Notes: generated by a model from the sequence alone, not told the origin. A stretch of DNA of 64,000 nt from Daucus carota subsp. sativus (GCF_001625215.2 NC_030387.2:1888501-1952500), one strand, 5' to 3'; shown: positions 1 to 10,990, counted from the stretch's first letter. Made by a program: numbers and translations.

Positions 1-101
1 TAATAATTTTTTTAAGTTACTAACTAAATTGAGTCAATTTTAAAATGAATGATTAATTTGATAAATTTGAACCAGACGAGTGATACTTTGATATTTATCC
101 C
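1..101. mobile_element. Right arm of a foldback (Mutator-like) MITE
   Basis: Positions 1-101 equal 25051-25151, which is the right arm of a complete foldback element at 24894-25151. The left arm of this copy would lie before the window start, so the duplication probably extends further left. Confidence 0.6.
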
Positions 102-428
102 ATTTTAGAAATGTTTTCTTATTGAAAAATTAAGTATTTTCAATTTTAATATAAGATAAACAATAAAATAAAATTTTATTTACATAAAACAAAAAATATA
201 AAAAAAATTATTCAACTTTAAAAATTACTTAATTTTAATATATAATACGATAATAATAATATCCTATTTAATTTGACGATAAAACCCAAACATATCCTAC
301 TTGTACTTTTTATATCGAAATGTACAAAAGATATAATATATTCGGATCCACTTGTTACATCTATCAACTGGGCCTTGATCTTTTCTTGCACGGGCTCGAG
401 TCAAATGAAAGATATTTGACCTAAAGGC

Positions 429-469
429 AAACCCTAGCTCAAGGTTCTTGCCGCCCCTTCGGATAAATA
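429..469 (+). promoter_or_regulatory. Core promoter of SUMO-like gene: telo-box and TATA box
   Basis: A telo-box-like AAACCCTA lies at 429-436 and a TATA-like ATAAATA at 463-469, about 43 bp before the ATG. The same pair, in the same order, precedes the paralogue at 44836 (AAACCCTA 44743-44750, TATAAATA 44784-44791), so the promoter was copied with the gene. Confidence 0.55.
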
Positions 470-511
470 CAAACACACTATACGAGTTTAGAGTGAAGCA
501 AATAAGACAGA

Positions 512-850
512 ATGGAGGAGAGTATTGGAAGCAATTGCGTTGGCTTTGAAGAAGATGATGGAAAAATAACACTGACAGTGATGGCGCTGAGAGGAAATCC
601 CTTCAGCTTCACCATGAAGCGTGACGAAACATTTCTAGATCTCAAGATTGCGTACTGTGAGAGTCGAGGACTAGGCCATCATAAAAATGTATGGTTCATT
701 TGTAACGGTAAGATCCTTTGCTGCCGCAATACTCCCAACGACTTCGGAATCGAAAATGGCGATGTTATTCATGTTCAGCTGAATTTGGCTGTTAATATTT
801 TCATATTCTTATTTACAACAATTTTCAATCTCATATATTATGCAGCCTGA
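512..850 (+). CDS. SUMO-like protein with frameshifted hydrophobic C-terminus
   Basis: This is a single-exon ORF of 112 aa. Residues about 18-85 match the ubiquitin-like fold of plant SUMO: a KITLTV first strand, the FTMKR second strand, an LKIAYCE helix, and TPNDFGIENGDVI near the end. The paralogue at 44836 ends in Arg-Gly-Cys-stop. Here a deletion of about 4 bases just before that point shifts the frame past the stop and adds about 25 residues rich in Ile, Phe and Leu, which look like a tail anchor. No diglycine is present, so conjugation as a SUMO is not expected. The ATG matches the family MEES start and lies just downstream of a TATA box. It could be a young decaying gene or a new membrane-tethered variant. 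It is identical to the ORF at 25562. Confidence 0.75.
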   Translation: MEESIGSNCVGFEEDDGKITLTVMALRGNPFSFTMKRDETFLDLKIAYCESRGLGHHKNVWFICNGKILCCRNTPNDFGIENGDVIHVQLNLAVNIFIFLFTTIFNLIYYAA

Positions 851-1134
851 AAACTTTTATGTATTCGCTCCAAGTAATCGAGACTCGAGTTAGTTTATCA
901 TGCCTATTATGCACTTTTGATTTTGCACTTATGAATATTGTTATTATTTTTGGATGTTATTGAATGCGAAATTTTGGAAATTATATATTGTTACCATAAG
1001 CATAATCTGTTGATCATGAAGTTATATTGAATGTTTGCCTTGTAAATTCAATAAACGTAATCCGTTGATCCTAATATTATATGCGATGTCATTTATATTT
1101 TGAATCTGTTTATCGATAAGTGTTGACATAACTT

Positions 1135-1300
1135 CAACAATGATATTAGGCTACTTGGAATTGGTCATGTCACTTGATTCTTGAAATGCCCAAGATTTTT
1201 CATTGGGTCGAGATTAATTAGGTTTGTAATATGCCATGTATTAATCTTGTTTTTCGCAAAGCTGAGCGAGATTTAGTATGATCCCTTATGAATATCTACT
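1135..1300 (+). repeat. Conserved block downstream of SUMO-like genes
   Basis: This stretch contains ATATTAGGCT, GTCATGTCACTTG, GAGATTAATTAGGTTTGTAATAT and a TATTAATCTTG motif. It recurs downstream of most SUMO-like genes: about 26185-26350 (+), 10300-10420 (-), 11700-11830 (-), 40190-40320 (+), 45515-45665 (+), and in a gene-less relic at 23880-24020 (+). It lies several hundred bases past the stop codon. It is a hitch-hiking part of the duplicated unit, or possibly a 3' UTR or non-coding RNA segment. Confidence 0.6.
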
Positions 1301-1807
1301 TGTGTTGTCGCCTGTTAATTAGTATTTTTACAAGAGCCCGAATTACAAGTTACAAGTGGAAACTTGTAAAGAAGATAAAGGAAAGAAGATTATGTTGGCA
1401 ATATGAACTCGACATATATTACTATGATTTGGACTTTGGAATATAATATGTGTTTTGCTATGTTTTTTATTTGTTTCCACTTGATTATTTTTCTTTTTGG
1501 TAAATGTAGATTGTGCGAATAAGCACACCAGTTACTGAAATTCCACTTGGTCCTCGTTGCTCACATAATTCTTTTACTCTGTTTATCAAGTATTATAGTT
1601 ATAATTTTGAACTTGTTCAAAGTATTCCATTTCCATTTCCATTATAGTACTACAAGGTTGTGATGATTTAGAGGATGTGAAAAATTAGTACTGCAATGTG
1701 CTCCTATTAACTTTTTAAAAATTTAAGAACCTCATCTCCCTACTCTTTTATAAAGTGTATCTACGTGCTCCCAACTTATTATTATTGAATATACGGTTTT
1801 TTTATGG

Positions 1808-1973
1808 TGTGTAAATGGGCACATACTAAGGACTAGATTCTATACATATAGCTCATTTTGATTGGCTACTACTTTTTAATAATGATATACCCCCCTCATA
1901 TACAACAACCACACCAGTCAAAATGAGTTAAATGCATAGAATTTAGCTCTTAGCATGTGCTCATGGGCACACA
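1808..1973. mobile_element. MITE with about 60-bp terminal inverted repeats
   Basis: The left end starts GTGTGTAAATGGGCACATAC and the right end closes with TGCTCATGGGCACACA. The two arms are inverted copies for about 60 bp (GGGCACAT, CTAGATTCTATA, CTCATTTTGA against their reverse complements). The same element is present in the duplicate at about 26858-27023. No clear target duplication was seen. Confidence 0.7.
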
Positions 1974-4900
1974 ATCGACAAACCATTGAATATAATATTC
2001 ACTTCCCTCCAGTTTTAATCACATCTCTTTTTGACCTTTCTTTAAACAATAATAAAATATGAATAGAGTGCAAGTATAAAGCGTAGGGTCGAAGTTGTCA
2101 CGATATTCAATGTATTAACTTGTTACGAGCCATATATTATATTATTTTTTAGAGAATGATTTAGGCGCTCCATTAGAGTTGTCCTAATACTGTTGAATAC
2201 AGATGTAGATGTTCAGTTGGTGACGATATAAAGTCTAACCTTTGAATTGGAACTAATCAGTGTTGTGCCCTCTTTTGACTAGTGTGTGTGGGAGGAGGGG
2301 GGGGGGGGGGGTTGATGGGCTCATTTGGGACCAACACACTATAGAGACATTGGAGACTTAATTCTTCACCCTTAGATTACACTCTAATCTAGTGGAAATA
2401 ATTAAACATTAATTTGTTTTTATTTCTTTTGAAATAAAGAGGAAGACACGCCTATCTATCTTGTACGAGAATCACACTTGGTTATGTGATAGTTATAATT
2501 TTGAATTTAACTCATCTTGGAAGAGTGCCCCCTTTCTATTGGATTTTGAATGATTGTGGGCAAATATTACTGCAGGATAAGCGCGCTCTATCAATCTTCT
2601 AGGTTTCTTCCATCTCATAATTCGGCATTTTTACAAAATAAAGGAAAGTCTAAAATCATAAGTGAAGGTATAACGTCTTTCTTGTTCTTCATGTAACTGG
2701 GTTCAACTATGTTGTCCACTCCTTATAAAGTTGGTTAATAATAGCCCGATCAATTTTGTAGCATACGACTTGTTGCATGTAAGAGTAACATCATAATTTG
2801 AGTTCTTCTCACTTTTCAAAATTAATTTTGTAGACTCGCATCATAATATAAGTAAATGGCATTCATGAGTGACTAATTGGAAGATATGTGTAGCGGATGA
2901 TTCAACAAATGTTTTATGTGATTGTTTTTTTTTTTAATTTTACTTGTTACATGCTATTATTGTCTGGATTAATATTTAGGTTAATATTTGTTGGATGAGC
3001 TGTAATGAGCAAGTTATTTCTGATTTGGTGCAAGACAATGTTTCCATAAGGTAGTTTGATTGGAGGACAATTTGTTCCAGTAATATAACATATAAATACA
3101 ATTTGAATGCTCATATAAGTTACTTAACTATATCTAGATGTGATCGAGTAAAGAAACAACAAAGAAATCTTGGTTTGAGACAATTTGTTATTTTACTATA
3201 TTTTAGACCATTATTGCCTAATTTACTACTCTCAAGTACAAAAGTTTTAAACTCTCTGTTTTGGAACAACTTTTAATCCTTGTATATACTCTTTAACTAC
3301 ATCTAGAAGTGATCAAGTCAAGAAATACTAGACGAATTCTCAATTTTAGTGTTCTTTTTGATCATTTTTGTCTAGTTTAGCAACTTAAAAGTACCAATCT
3401 TAAAACCCTCCGTTCTTCCTCCAATTTGATTTCTATTACATGTTCCTTATCTATATATAGATGTGATCATGTCGATAAACCAAAAAAAAAAAATCATAGT
3501 TCTAGTCGATTTGTGTTTTTCTAGTATGTTTTTTTAGCTTTAACGCCTCAAATTGTCACTTACAAGTACAAATTTTTAAAACTTCTGCTTTTAAACTAAT
3601 CAAAATGCATGTACGGGTTCCTTATATCACTATAAAGTATATACAATATACTATAAAATGTAATTTTTAGTTTTTTAAAATAATAAAGAATTTGTTTTTT
3701 ATGCTTGGTCAAAACTTGGTCAATTTGACTGTTGAAAGTCAAAACAGGACACTTAAAATGGGATGGAGGGAGTACATTTTAACATAATCTGGAGGATATA
3801 TATTCCAAACGGCACTTTTAGATAATATGTAAATGGCATATATATTCTAAATGTAATTAATCATTCCTAAACTAGCTAAAAATGTTGACATCTCAGGAAA
3901 TCAAGTGACATTACTGAATCCATTCTCGGAGTCGTGCCGATCCTCGTCGATAAACATATTCAACAAATTATGCAATCTGTTTTAATTTTGTTGCAAACCA
4001 GAAGTAAGAGAGCATATTCACACTTAAGTTTTAATCTAATTTTGTTTCAGATTATTTAATTATGGGAAAGAGTAGCACACAAGTCATTCTACACCTATAA
4101 ATACCCCTATAGGTTATAGGGTTTTGGATCATTCTCAATACCACAACCAATTGCCTCTCTCTGGTGATAGTTCTCTTGCTCCATTTTTAACTCGGTGGTG
4201 CCGTTCTTGTGTAACAATAAGTGAAGGCTGTTTATACAGTATTAAAAAAAAAAGTTGTTACAAGCAAATGTAGTTATAGACCGCTACGTGGGAGTCGACA
4301 AATCCAAACACGGGATAAAAATGTAGTCTTGACATGATATTGATAGATGATATCACTAAATTAACTATTAGTCATGTATGCTTGCTGGTTATTCTTTTAT
4401 AATATTTATTTTGTTCATCGGACATATTTGTTGTTGTTAATTTTTATATGATTACTTTGTATACAGGAAAAAATTATTCATGAATTATCTGTTTGCTCCG
4501 TTCAAGCAGTTTTTAAGTGAGGATTGTTTACACAGTATTATAAAATAAAGGTTATTACAAGTAAGGGTAGTTATAGACCGCTATATCACGTATTTAAGTT
4601 AGATGTTTTTGTGCACAATCAATCCAAAAAAATTGGAGGAAAAAAACATAAATAAAATTAAGATTCGTCGTGTTTTAAAATGTTAATTATGTGTAGAAAT
4701 TTATTTTCATTTTTCACCATGAATTATAGTACAATTTTGCAATTTTATATATTAGTATTGGTTTTACATCAAGATTTTTACAATATAAAATTTATTTTAT
4801 CCTACAAATATTAATCATTAATATACTTTTTATAGACAGCCACAAAATTATTGCATTCTACAAATATTAATATTGAATCATTTTTTTCAAAAAAAAATTA

Positions 4901-5193
4901 AATCATTAATATAATTTTTATAGGCCGCCGCAATGCGCGGCTTCTCAACTAGTAATTTTATAATTGAAAGTCGATAAAAGTAATATTCTGGTTTTATTAT
5001 ATATTTCTGTGATAATTTTATAATATTGTGTCCCATTTTTATCAACCCAATATTTTATAATTTGATTAGATTTCAGAAAATTTTGATCAAATTAAAACAA
5101 GACCGAGGATATAAACCCTCGCCCTTGTTTCGGCTCTAATGAAAACCCTAGCATTGTATTAGCACCTCTTTAATTACGACTTAACAAACACGC
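1974..5193. other. Intergenic DNA with repeat debris and F-box promoter
   Basis: No gene was recognised here. Up to 3625 it belongs to the segmental duplication. At about 3740-3773 there is one end of a Stowaway-type element (AAAATGGGATGGAGGGAG). A block of about 75 bp containing CAGTATTA and TAGTTATAGACCGCTA occurs twice, at about 4212-4288 and 4505-4582. A Helitron-like 3' end (GC-rich hairpin followed by CTAG) lies at 4921-4952. The last 100 bp are the upstream region of the F-box gene. Confidence 0.6.
4921..4952 (+). mobile_element. Helitron-type 3' terminus
   Basis: A short GC-rich palindrome (GCCGCCGCAATGCGCGGC) is followed by about 8 bases and then CTAG before a T, as is usual for Helitron 3' ends. 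The 5' end could not be assigned; it may lie near the break at 3625, but that is inference. Confidence 0.5.
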
Positions 5194-6267
5194 ATGGATA
5201 GTCTTCTTCCCAAAGATATTTTTCTTGAAATTCTTTTCCTACTACCCGTCAAATCTCTCCTCCGTTGCAAATTTGTATGCAAATCATGGAGATCTCGCAT
5301 CTCAGACCCTGATTTCGTAAAGCAGCACATCGCGAGAACAACAAACAACCCTAATAATGACTTATTCATCGCTTACGATGAATTTAATCTCTTTCTTTCT
5401 GTCATCGACGTAACCATCGACCGGTCTACAAGATTGAACCGCCGTATCGACAATTTCAGTCATATTGTTGGATCATGTAACGGCTTGCTTTGCCTTGCTG
5501 ACAAAGCCAAGGAACTATATCTTTGGAACCCCGTTACGAGACAAGTGAAAAACATGCACGGATACAAGTACATCGTTGGAGAGAACTCTGCTGATTATGG
5601 CGTGGCTTTCGGGTTTGGTTTTGATCATGCGAGCAGTGACTACAAGGCGGTGAGGATTGTACAGAAAATCAATGTGATCAACGTCATCAATCGAGTTGAG
5701 CTGTATTCACTCAAGGAGAATTGTTGGAAGGAAATCAATGCGAAGTTAGATTTCGGACTTATTGATAAGTCCCGTGGTAAAGTAACTAGTGTGAATGGAT
5801 CGATTTATTGGTTAGCACGAAAGAGAATGGATGACTCTGGGCTTGTGGTGCTTTCCTTTGATGTGCAAAGCCTGAAATTCGGCACGATTCAGTTTCCTGA
5901 TGATCTTTCCGTGTTGCCTTTCTATTGGCGGAGAAATTACGATGAGTTTAGCGTTTTGCAGTTTAAGGAATATGTTGCCCTTTGTTATAGTTTGGATCTA
6001 GGAGGATGCGTGGTGATTTATACGCTGCTTGATGGCAATTGTTGGTGTAAGAATATGACTGTTAGACGTTTAGATTATTTAGTAGGATGTTTGAAGACGG
6101 GTGAACTCATTGGATTGAAATATCGTTATGATGGTCGGAGAAACGGGTATCACGAGGATGTAGTCTTATATGACTCGGTGAATGATGTGGCGAAATCCAT
6201 TCAACCAATACCGAGTGGAAGGAGAACACTGTACCATTATACCGAGAGTCTGTTAGATCTGAATTAA
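5194..6267 (+). CDS. F-box protein with F-box-associated (FBA) domain, CPR1/CPR30-like
   Basis: This is an intronless gene of 357 aa. The first 45 residues form an F-box (LPKDIFLEILFLLPVKSLLR, then CKFVCKSWRS), the SKP1-binding surface of SCF ubiquitin ligases. It is followed by SCNGLLCL and LWNPVTRQ near residues 92-115 and by a region typical of F-box-associated interaction domains, the substrate-binding part. Length and layout fit the large plant family that includes CPR1/CPR30. The protein is expected to act as a substrate receptor in the cytosol or nucleus; the target is unknown. The ATG is the first in frame and places the F-box at the N-terminus as usual. The frame is intact. Its stop codon lies inside a local tandem duplication (6231-6372). 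Confidence 0.9.
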   Translation: MDSLLPKDIFLEILFLLPVKSLLRCKFVCKSWRSRISDPDFVKQHIARTTNNPNNDLFIAYDEFNLFLSVIDVTIDRSTRLNRRIDNFSHIVGSCNGLLCLADKAKELYLWNPVTRQVKNMHGYKYIVGENSADYGVAFGFGFDHASSDYKAVRIVQKINVINVINRVELYSLKENCWKEINAKLDFGLIDKSRGKVTSVNGSIYWLARKRMDDSGLVVLSFDVQSLKFGTIQFPDDLSVLPFYWRRNYDEFSVLQFKEYVALCYSLDLGGCVVIYTLLDGNCWCKNMTVRRLDYLVGCLKTGELIGLKYRYDGRRNGYHEDVVLYDSVNDVAKSIQPIPSGRRTLYHYTESLLDLN

Positions 6268-6372
6268 CCCACGACTACACATGATTTTATATTATTCAAC
6301 ATTCCATTATTTACAGAGAGTTGTTAGATGTGAATTAACCCGTGACTACACGATCTTATATTATTCAACATT
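6231..6372 (+). repeat. Tandem duplication of the F-box gene 3' end
   Basis: Two imperfect copies of about 70 bp lie head to tail: 6231-6304 spans the last codons and stop, and 6305-6372 repeats them (GAGAGT.TGTTAGAT.TGAATTAACCC, GACTACAC, CTTATATTATTCAACATTCC-like tail). The small ORF from 6281 is a by-product of this repeat, not a separate gene. Confidence 0.8.
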
Positions 6373-7213
6373 CCTTCATAATCGTACGACCGAACAAACA
6401 GACAGTAATTTACAAACACTTCTGCTCTTCTCTCGAGCAAAAGCTCCTGTTATTGCTTTCTGTACGGAACATAAATTGGTAGTACTGCATGTCTGTTATG
6501 TATTTCTTGTCTCTTTGAATGGTGTACTATCGTCGCGTTTTGAATAGGATATGAATTAGTATGAACAACTTAACCAAATTCAACCAAATTTTACTTTAAT
6601 CCTACATTGTTGTAAGGAACTGATATTAGCAACTTGAAAATAATCTAACTGCGTTTTGGCAGCACTCTGTACCTTTGATCTATGAACACCAAGGCTGCGA
6701 TGAACACCAGAGCATTATGCACATCAATATACCAAGATTTAAAGACTCCCAATCAGGTTCAAGAGCACCACATTCTGCACATATGTCATTACCTGGAATT
6801 TCTCTAAGGAAGCCAGACACATTATCTGCTCGATTAATATTCTGAAAAGTGCTGTTATACCTCTATAGAATAATTAGCTCATAACCAAGCGTCCAAGCCT
6901 GCCATGGAAGAATATATTACCAATAATGAATAAAATATATATTAGGATACTTAATAACAAATCATCCGATACACGAGGTGCATTTCCATTATACACACAC
7001 ACAAAAAAAAAATTTAATCCTCTACTACTTAGTACAGATACTTCTTTCATTTATGGTTACCTTAAACCAAGATATTGAAACTATTAAAAATTGAAAAGCC
7101 TGAATCTGAACAGCTTAGCATGACTGAGACTCTAAAAGCACAAGTCGAAAGGTGTGATACATCTTGTTCTATATCTATATTATAGAACAAAAACGAAAAA
7201 TCACTACTCCAAT

Positions 7214-7399
7214 CAGGGGCGGATCTAGGAAGAGGCACGGGGGGACACGTGTCCTCCCTAAAATTTTTTTTTTACATTTTTTCACCATTCTAAATTTTGC
7301 AAAATTATAGAAGTGCCCCGCAAAATTGAAAATTATATAGGTGTTTTCCGAAAATTTACTTGGTGCCCCCTTATAGTTCGAATCCTAGATCCGCCCCTG
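7214..7399. mobile_element. hAT-type MITE, 186 bp
   Basis: The terminal inverted repeats are CAGGGGCGGATCTAGGA and its complement TCCTAGATCCGCCCCTG. They are flanked by a perfect 8-bp target duplication ACTCCAAT (7206-7213 and 7400-7407), the length made by hAT transposases. It lies inside the AGD-like pseudogene. Confidence 0.92.
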
Positions 7400-7554
7400 A
7401 CTCCAATGATGTTCGATATCTTTTGCTAAAATAAAACAATGCTATAATTTGTTCTGAATATAGAACAAAAGATAGATGGAGCTATAATTGACACCAAACC
7501 AAAAGGTGAAAATAGTGGCGCTAGATGGCAATGTAGGGCCCAACTCGACGAGTT

Positions 7555-7720
7555 TCTGGTAAGAATAAAACCGACCACAGTTGTGGTTGGTTTTAAGGCT
7601 TAAACACGACCAAATTGTCTAAACCGACCACCATATATGGTCGGTTTTAGGCCTTAAACCGACCGCCCTCTGGCTTAACCGACCGTTTTCGGCGGTCGGT
7701 TTTGCCCTTTTTTTTTAGTG
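7555..7720 (-). mobile_element. CACTA (Spm/En) element terminus
   Basis: Read on the minus strand it starts CACTAAAAAAAAAGGGC and continues with alternating direct and inverted copies of ACCGACC/GGTCGGTTTT, the subterminal repeats of CACTA transposons. I found no matching opposite end nearby, so it looks like a solo end or a strongly deleted copy. Confidence 0.65.
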
Positions 7721-8282
7721 CGGGAGCACTTGGAGAATAAGTTAAATTTGGAACAAGATATAGCTCCAACCAATGGAGACCTAGTGTTAGTTTAGCGTCG
7801 AAATTACTTTTTGATGCTAAATTATAACAATAGCTCCATTTATTTTAGCACAATTATTGGACTTGCTTTAAGAGAGCAAGACACATTGTCCTGAGATCAC
7901 AATTCGATAATCAATTCACTTAATCGTCTTCCCAATCTGAAGATATAAGGAATGTGATTGTAATATGATTACAATCTTCTACAATGACAAAATCGTATGC
8001 CAGGCTAAGTCATCCATTTTGCACATAAGATGCTCCCTTCAATGAACTTACCAGTAGCGTGTAAGTTTTCGAGGGGAAAATGATTCTAAAACATAGTCGT
8101 AAATCAGTATCATCAGCATCAAGCTTTATAGTTAAAGTACGAAGATCAACAGTCCGTAATCCCAAACTTTCTTTACCAATGGACGATGACCTCTGGTGTC
8201 TTGCTCGAAACCTACCAAACACACGACCATGGCGTTCCGTCGAAGTTATAGGACTAATCAAAAAGACTATCATATAGTATGT

Positions 8283-8640
8283 ATCTTAGGATGTAAAAAT
8301 GCTTGCAGACAAGGAACATGGATAAAGTAAGAACGATAAAAATTAAAAGTCTTCACGATATATCTTGTGCTGTTGAGTAGTCCGTCAAAATGCATTACCC
8401 ATCTGAACGGGGGACATATATATAACTTAGGCAATTCAAGGTTGTATTGCTAAGGACTTTCTGTAAGATGAATATTGTCTACAAGTTAATACTTAGTTCA
8501 TCTACGAGTGCTTAGTCTGTTCAGCTAGGTGCTTCTCCTTCACAGCGGCATAGTCCTTCTCTCAGACTTCATTCACACCGTATAATGTCTGCTACCAATC
8601 CACAGATTTATGTTTGTTTGTAGTATCTTTCATTATATAT
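8283..8640. other. Intergenic, nothing recognised
   Basis: No coding potential or clear repeat was seen apart from short words shared with the flanks of the SUMO-like units (for example CAGCTAGGTGCTT, shared inverted with about 41885-41900 and 47430). Confidence 0.4.
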
Positions 8641-10210
8641 GAAATAATGAAAGTTGTATCTTAAGGGAATTCAGAAGCCAAACAAAATTTATTTTAAACA
8701 ACTTGAATGCAAGATATTGATGAACTTTTCAACTTTTCTCTAGGAACAAGTTCATTTTTCATTTAGAGACTCCCCACAGCCCTCGATCATTCAACAACTG
8801 TACAACCATCTTTATCAAAATTTCAAAATATGAGTCTTTTACGTTTTCTAAGGAAGGCATAACCTTAACCTAGTTATCGAAAGGCGTCGGCTGAGAAACC
8901 TTGAAGTCTTTTACGTTTTTTAATTGGCATATGCTACTCCACAATAAGCTTTCATGTTTTAGATACCTTCAAAGTCTCAAGTGAAGTGCTTAAGGACATT
9001 AATGCTAATTTAAGAGCAGCAACTTACGAGTTCCTTCAATGCAAACATGTCACTCAGAAATCCTTTTCTATGGCATTTTGACATTCAGAACAAATAATAT
9101 TTGGAAATCATTCACGATTTACAAATGCTCAGAAGTGCTGGAAAAAATAAATAAATTTGGCACTCCTCAAACAAAGGCTTATCAACTTTTAGATACTATA
9201 AACTTCGAACGTAGAAATAAGATCTCCAAAATTACAGCGTTCAAGATACATCAAGACAAACAAACCATACGAAGCTAAACACAAACAATTCCATACCAAA
9301 ACACATATGTAGGCTGTAGCAGACCATTTTATCCATACAATAAAAACTTAACTAAATAACCTGATTTAATGCATACAAATTATGACCAGGAGAAGCCAGC
9401 GCCACCCATTTGTTCAATCCAAGCATCAATAACATCGTCATTTTCCAGTTCAAGCTCGTTGGGAGTTTGGTGGCCACGAATCCTGTCACCGTTCAGATGG
9501 TACCTGAGAGACCTGTAATCACCTAGCTTCCGACGCTCACAAAACGCGATCATAAGCTTTCTTAACGGTTCATCACGGTTCATAGTGAAGTAGAAATCAG
9601 CCATTCCTTCTTTTTGCACCTTGATTGTTACCTTCTCATCGTCTTCTGTCTTGATAACACGACCTCCACCTAGATCATCACCACCATTACTTGCATCATT
9701 GGCTCTTTCCATTACTTCTTCACTCTTCTTCTACAGCTCTTCTGTCACTTTATGTAATATATAATAACAGAGATCTGCTAGTTTCCACAAGACTCTGTTT
9801 TGACAAAGCTATGAATTCCAGTAGATAAATACTATCTTTTTTATACTATGTACAAGGTCAGAAATGTAACTGGCATACTCCATGAACAAAGTAAAAAGAT
9901 AATGGTACTGTTGATGACAAGAATCCAGACAAATGTATCAGAAAATCAGAATCTCTCTGCTTTTTGGGATAAAGTTCAGTTTATCTCTTCCTACAGTTGT
10001 GATATTCATTTTTGTTTTAATACTCTCTTTACATTTTAACTTCAAATTTGAAGATAACTTCTGGGACGGATAACAGGCTCAGAATCTTTACAAACTCTGA
10101 AGCCACAAGCAACACACAAGTGTTAAAGGTATTTGACAATCATGTCATTTCTCACTTATGCAAAGCGCGACTATAGTAGCAGAAACCTAATTAATCTCGG
10201 CCAAACTAAC
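8640..10210 (-). repeat. Inverted duplication arm (matches 40400-41830 on the opposite strand)
   Basis: The SUMO-like gene at 9380-9712, its upstream region (TACAAGGTCAGAAATGTAAC, AACTTCAAATTTGAAG) and its downstream region (AAACAACTTGAATGCAAGATATTGATGAAC-type sequence, given in part) all reappear in reverse orientation around 40936-41271. Sequence similarity is high but not perfect. Confidence 0.85.
9380..9712 (-). CDS. SUMO-like protein retaining the diglycine
   Basis: This is an intronless ORF of 110 aa. An acidic N-terminal extension of about 25 residues precedes the ubiquitin-like core: KVTIKVQKEG, FYFTMNRDEPLRKLMIAFCE, TPNELELENDDVIDAW. It ends with IEQMGG at residues 99-104 followed by the tail AGFSWS. 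A Gly-Gly plus short tail is the layout expected of a SUMO precursor that a SUMO protease (ULP/SENP) trims to expose Gly-Gly for conjugation to target lysines. The core is closer to canonical plant SUMO (HQTPNEL, LEND) than the RGC-type neighbours, but HQTGG is replaced by EQMGG. Canonical plant SUMO genes usually have introns; this one does not, suggesting a retrocopy origin. Its partner is at 40936. Confidence 0.82.
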   Translation of the reverse strand: MERANDASNGGDDLGGGRVIKTEDDEKVTIKVQKEGMADFYFTMNRDEPLRKLMIAFCERRKLGDYRSLRYHLNGDRIRGHQTPNELELENDDVIDAWIEQMGGAGFSWS

Positions 10211-10434
10211 ACAAGCAGATATGGTATTGATTCTAGAACACCGGAGAACTCGTGGTTGAATCATTAGCTACTGAATCCTAAATAATACCAAAACAACACA
10301 AGCAAATATATATAAGGGATCACACCCAATCTTGCTGAACATTGCAACAAGATTAATACATAGCATATTACAAACCTAATTTATCTCGACCAAACTAGAA
10401 ATACTGAAAATGTCAAGAAATCAAACCTAACACG

Positions 10435-10990
10435 AGCTTGTTTGCGAACAAATACGAGTCGAGCCAGGAAAAAAAATAAGGTCAAACAACTAGTTGACTC
10501 TTAAAATAACTAATCAAATAATTTAATTTTCTTTCTGAAACTTTGGTTATTTCACTAAAATGTATATATCTTAACACACATACGGTTGGATCGGTAAAAA
10601 ATATTTTTATAAATATCAAAACAATAAATTAGGATTAAACACTAGTTACCCGTACTCGTCAAACTTCTACTTGACTGTGAAAATAGCAAATCAAATAAAA
10701 TTATTATTTTTCCGAAATTTTGGTTACATACTTGCATCACTAAAATCTATAGATATTTATATGTTGAATTCTGAGTTCAATAACATATATATTATAAAAA
10801 TATCCTGAAAATATTACATTTTTTTCGAGTTTTAACGAGCCGAACTCGGACCGAGCTCGAGCCGTACACACTAAAGTTCGGCTCGAGCTCGTTTTCTTAA
10901 TGAACACATTCATGTGTTCGAGCTCGAGCTCGAGCTCGAGCTCGAGCTCGAGAGCTCGAGTTTGTTCGCGAACAACTTGGTTCGTTAAGA
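10435..10990. repeat. Repeat-rich element with (CGAGCT)n core
   Basis: A pure CGAGCT hexanucleotide run lies at about 10918-10960, flanked by further GAGCTCGAG-type palindromic words. The outer parts share GTTTGCGAACAA (about 10440) and GTTCGCGAACAA (about 10965) in opposite contexts, as in a TIR element. The minus-strand ORF with a (Glu-Leu)n run is a translation of this repeat, not a gene. Confidence 0.55.

Larger units (their letters stand above)
1..3625 (+). repeat. Segmental direct duplication, copy 1 (cut by window start)
   Basis: This stretch repeats at 25051-28674 with a constant offset of 25050. The only difference I found by eye is one base in a G homopolymer (15 G from 2297 here, 14 G in the other copy). 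It carries a SUMO-like gene and its flanks. The match stops abruptly at 3625, where the two copies read into unrelated sequence. The left boundary lies outside the window, so the unit is at least 3.6 kb. Near-identity points to a very recent duplication or gene conversion, or to an assembly duplication. Confidence 0.95.
6673..8273 (-). pseudogene. Decayed ArfGAP/PH-domain gene (AGD-type, ACAP-like)
   Basis: Two exon remnants are visible on the minus strand in the order expected for plant ARF-GAPs with PH domains. The first, at 8010-8273, encodes PH-domain-like sequence: SLGLRTVDLRTLTIKLDAD, then TDLRLCFRIIFPSKTYTL. The second lies at 6673-6841, between a TTTTCAG acceptor and a GTACAG donor. 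It encodes [20 protein letters not shown] followed by SLNLGIL, the start of an ArfGAP zinc finger. The second CxxC part is broken by a small deletion, after which CSGVH and LGVH can be read in another frame. The ankyrin, BAR and most other exons are absent. An hAT MITE and a CACTA end lie between the two remnants. The family stimulates GTP hydrolysis on ARF in vesicle traffic; this copy cannot encode a working protein. Confidence 0.7.

Noticed and set aside
297..572. 91-aa minus-strand ORF across the SUMO-like promoter (and its copy at 25347-25622)
   Set aside because: It overlaps promoter elements and the SUMO-like start, has no family resemblance, and is absent at the paralogue at 44836.
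3626..4952. A complete Helitron from the duplication break to CTAG
   Set aside because: The 5' end TCACTATAAAG is not a convincing Helitron start, so only the 3' terminus is reported.
6281..6547. 88-aa ORF after the F-box gene
   Set aside because: It arises from the tandem duplication of the F-box 3' end and has low-complexity Tyr/Leu/His content.
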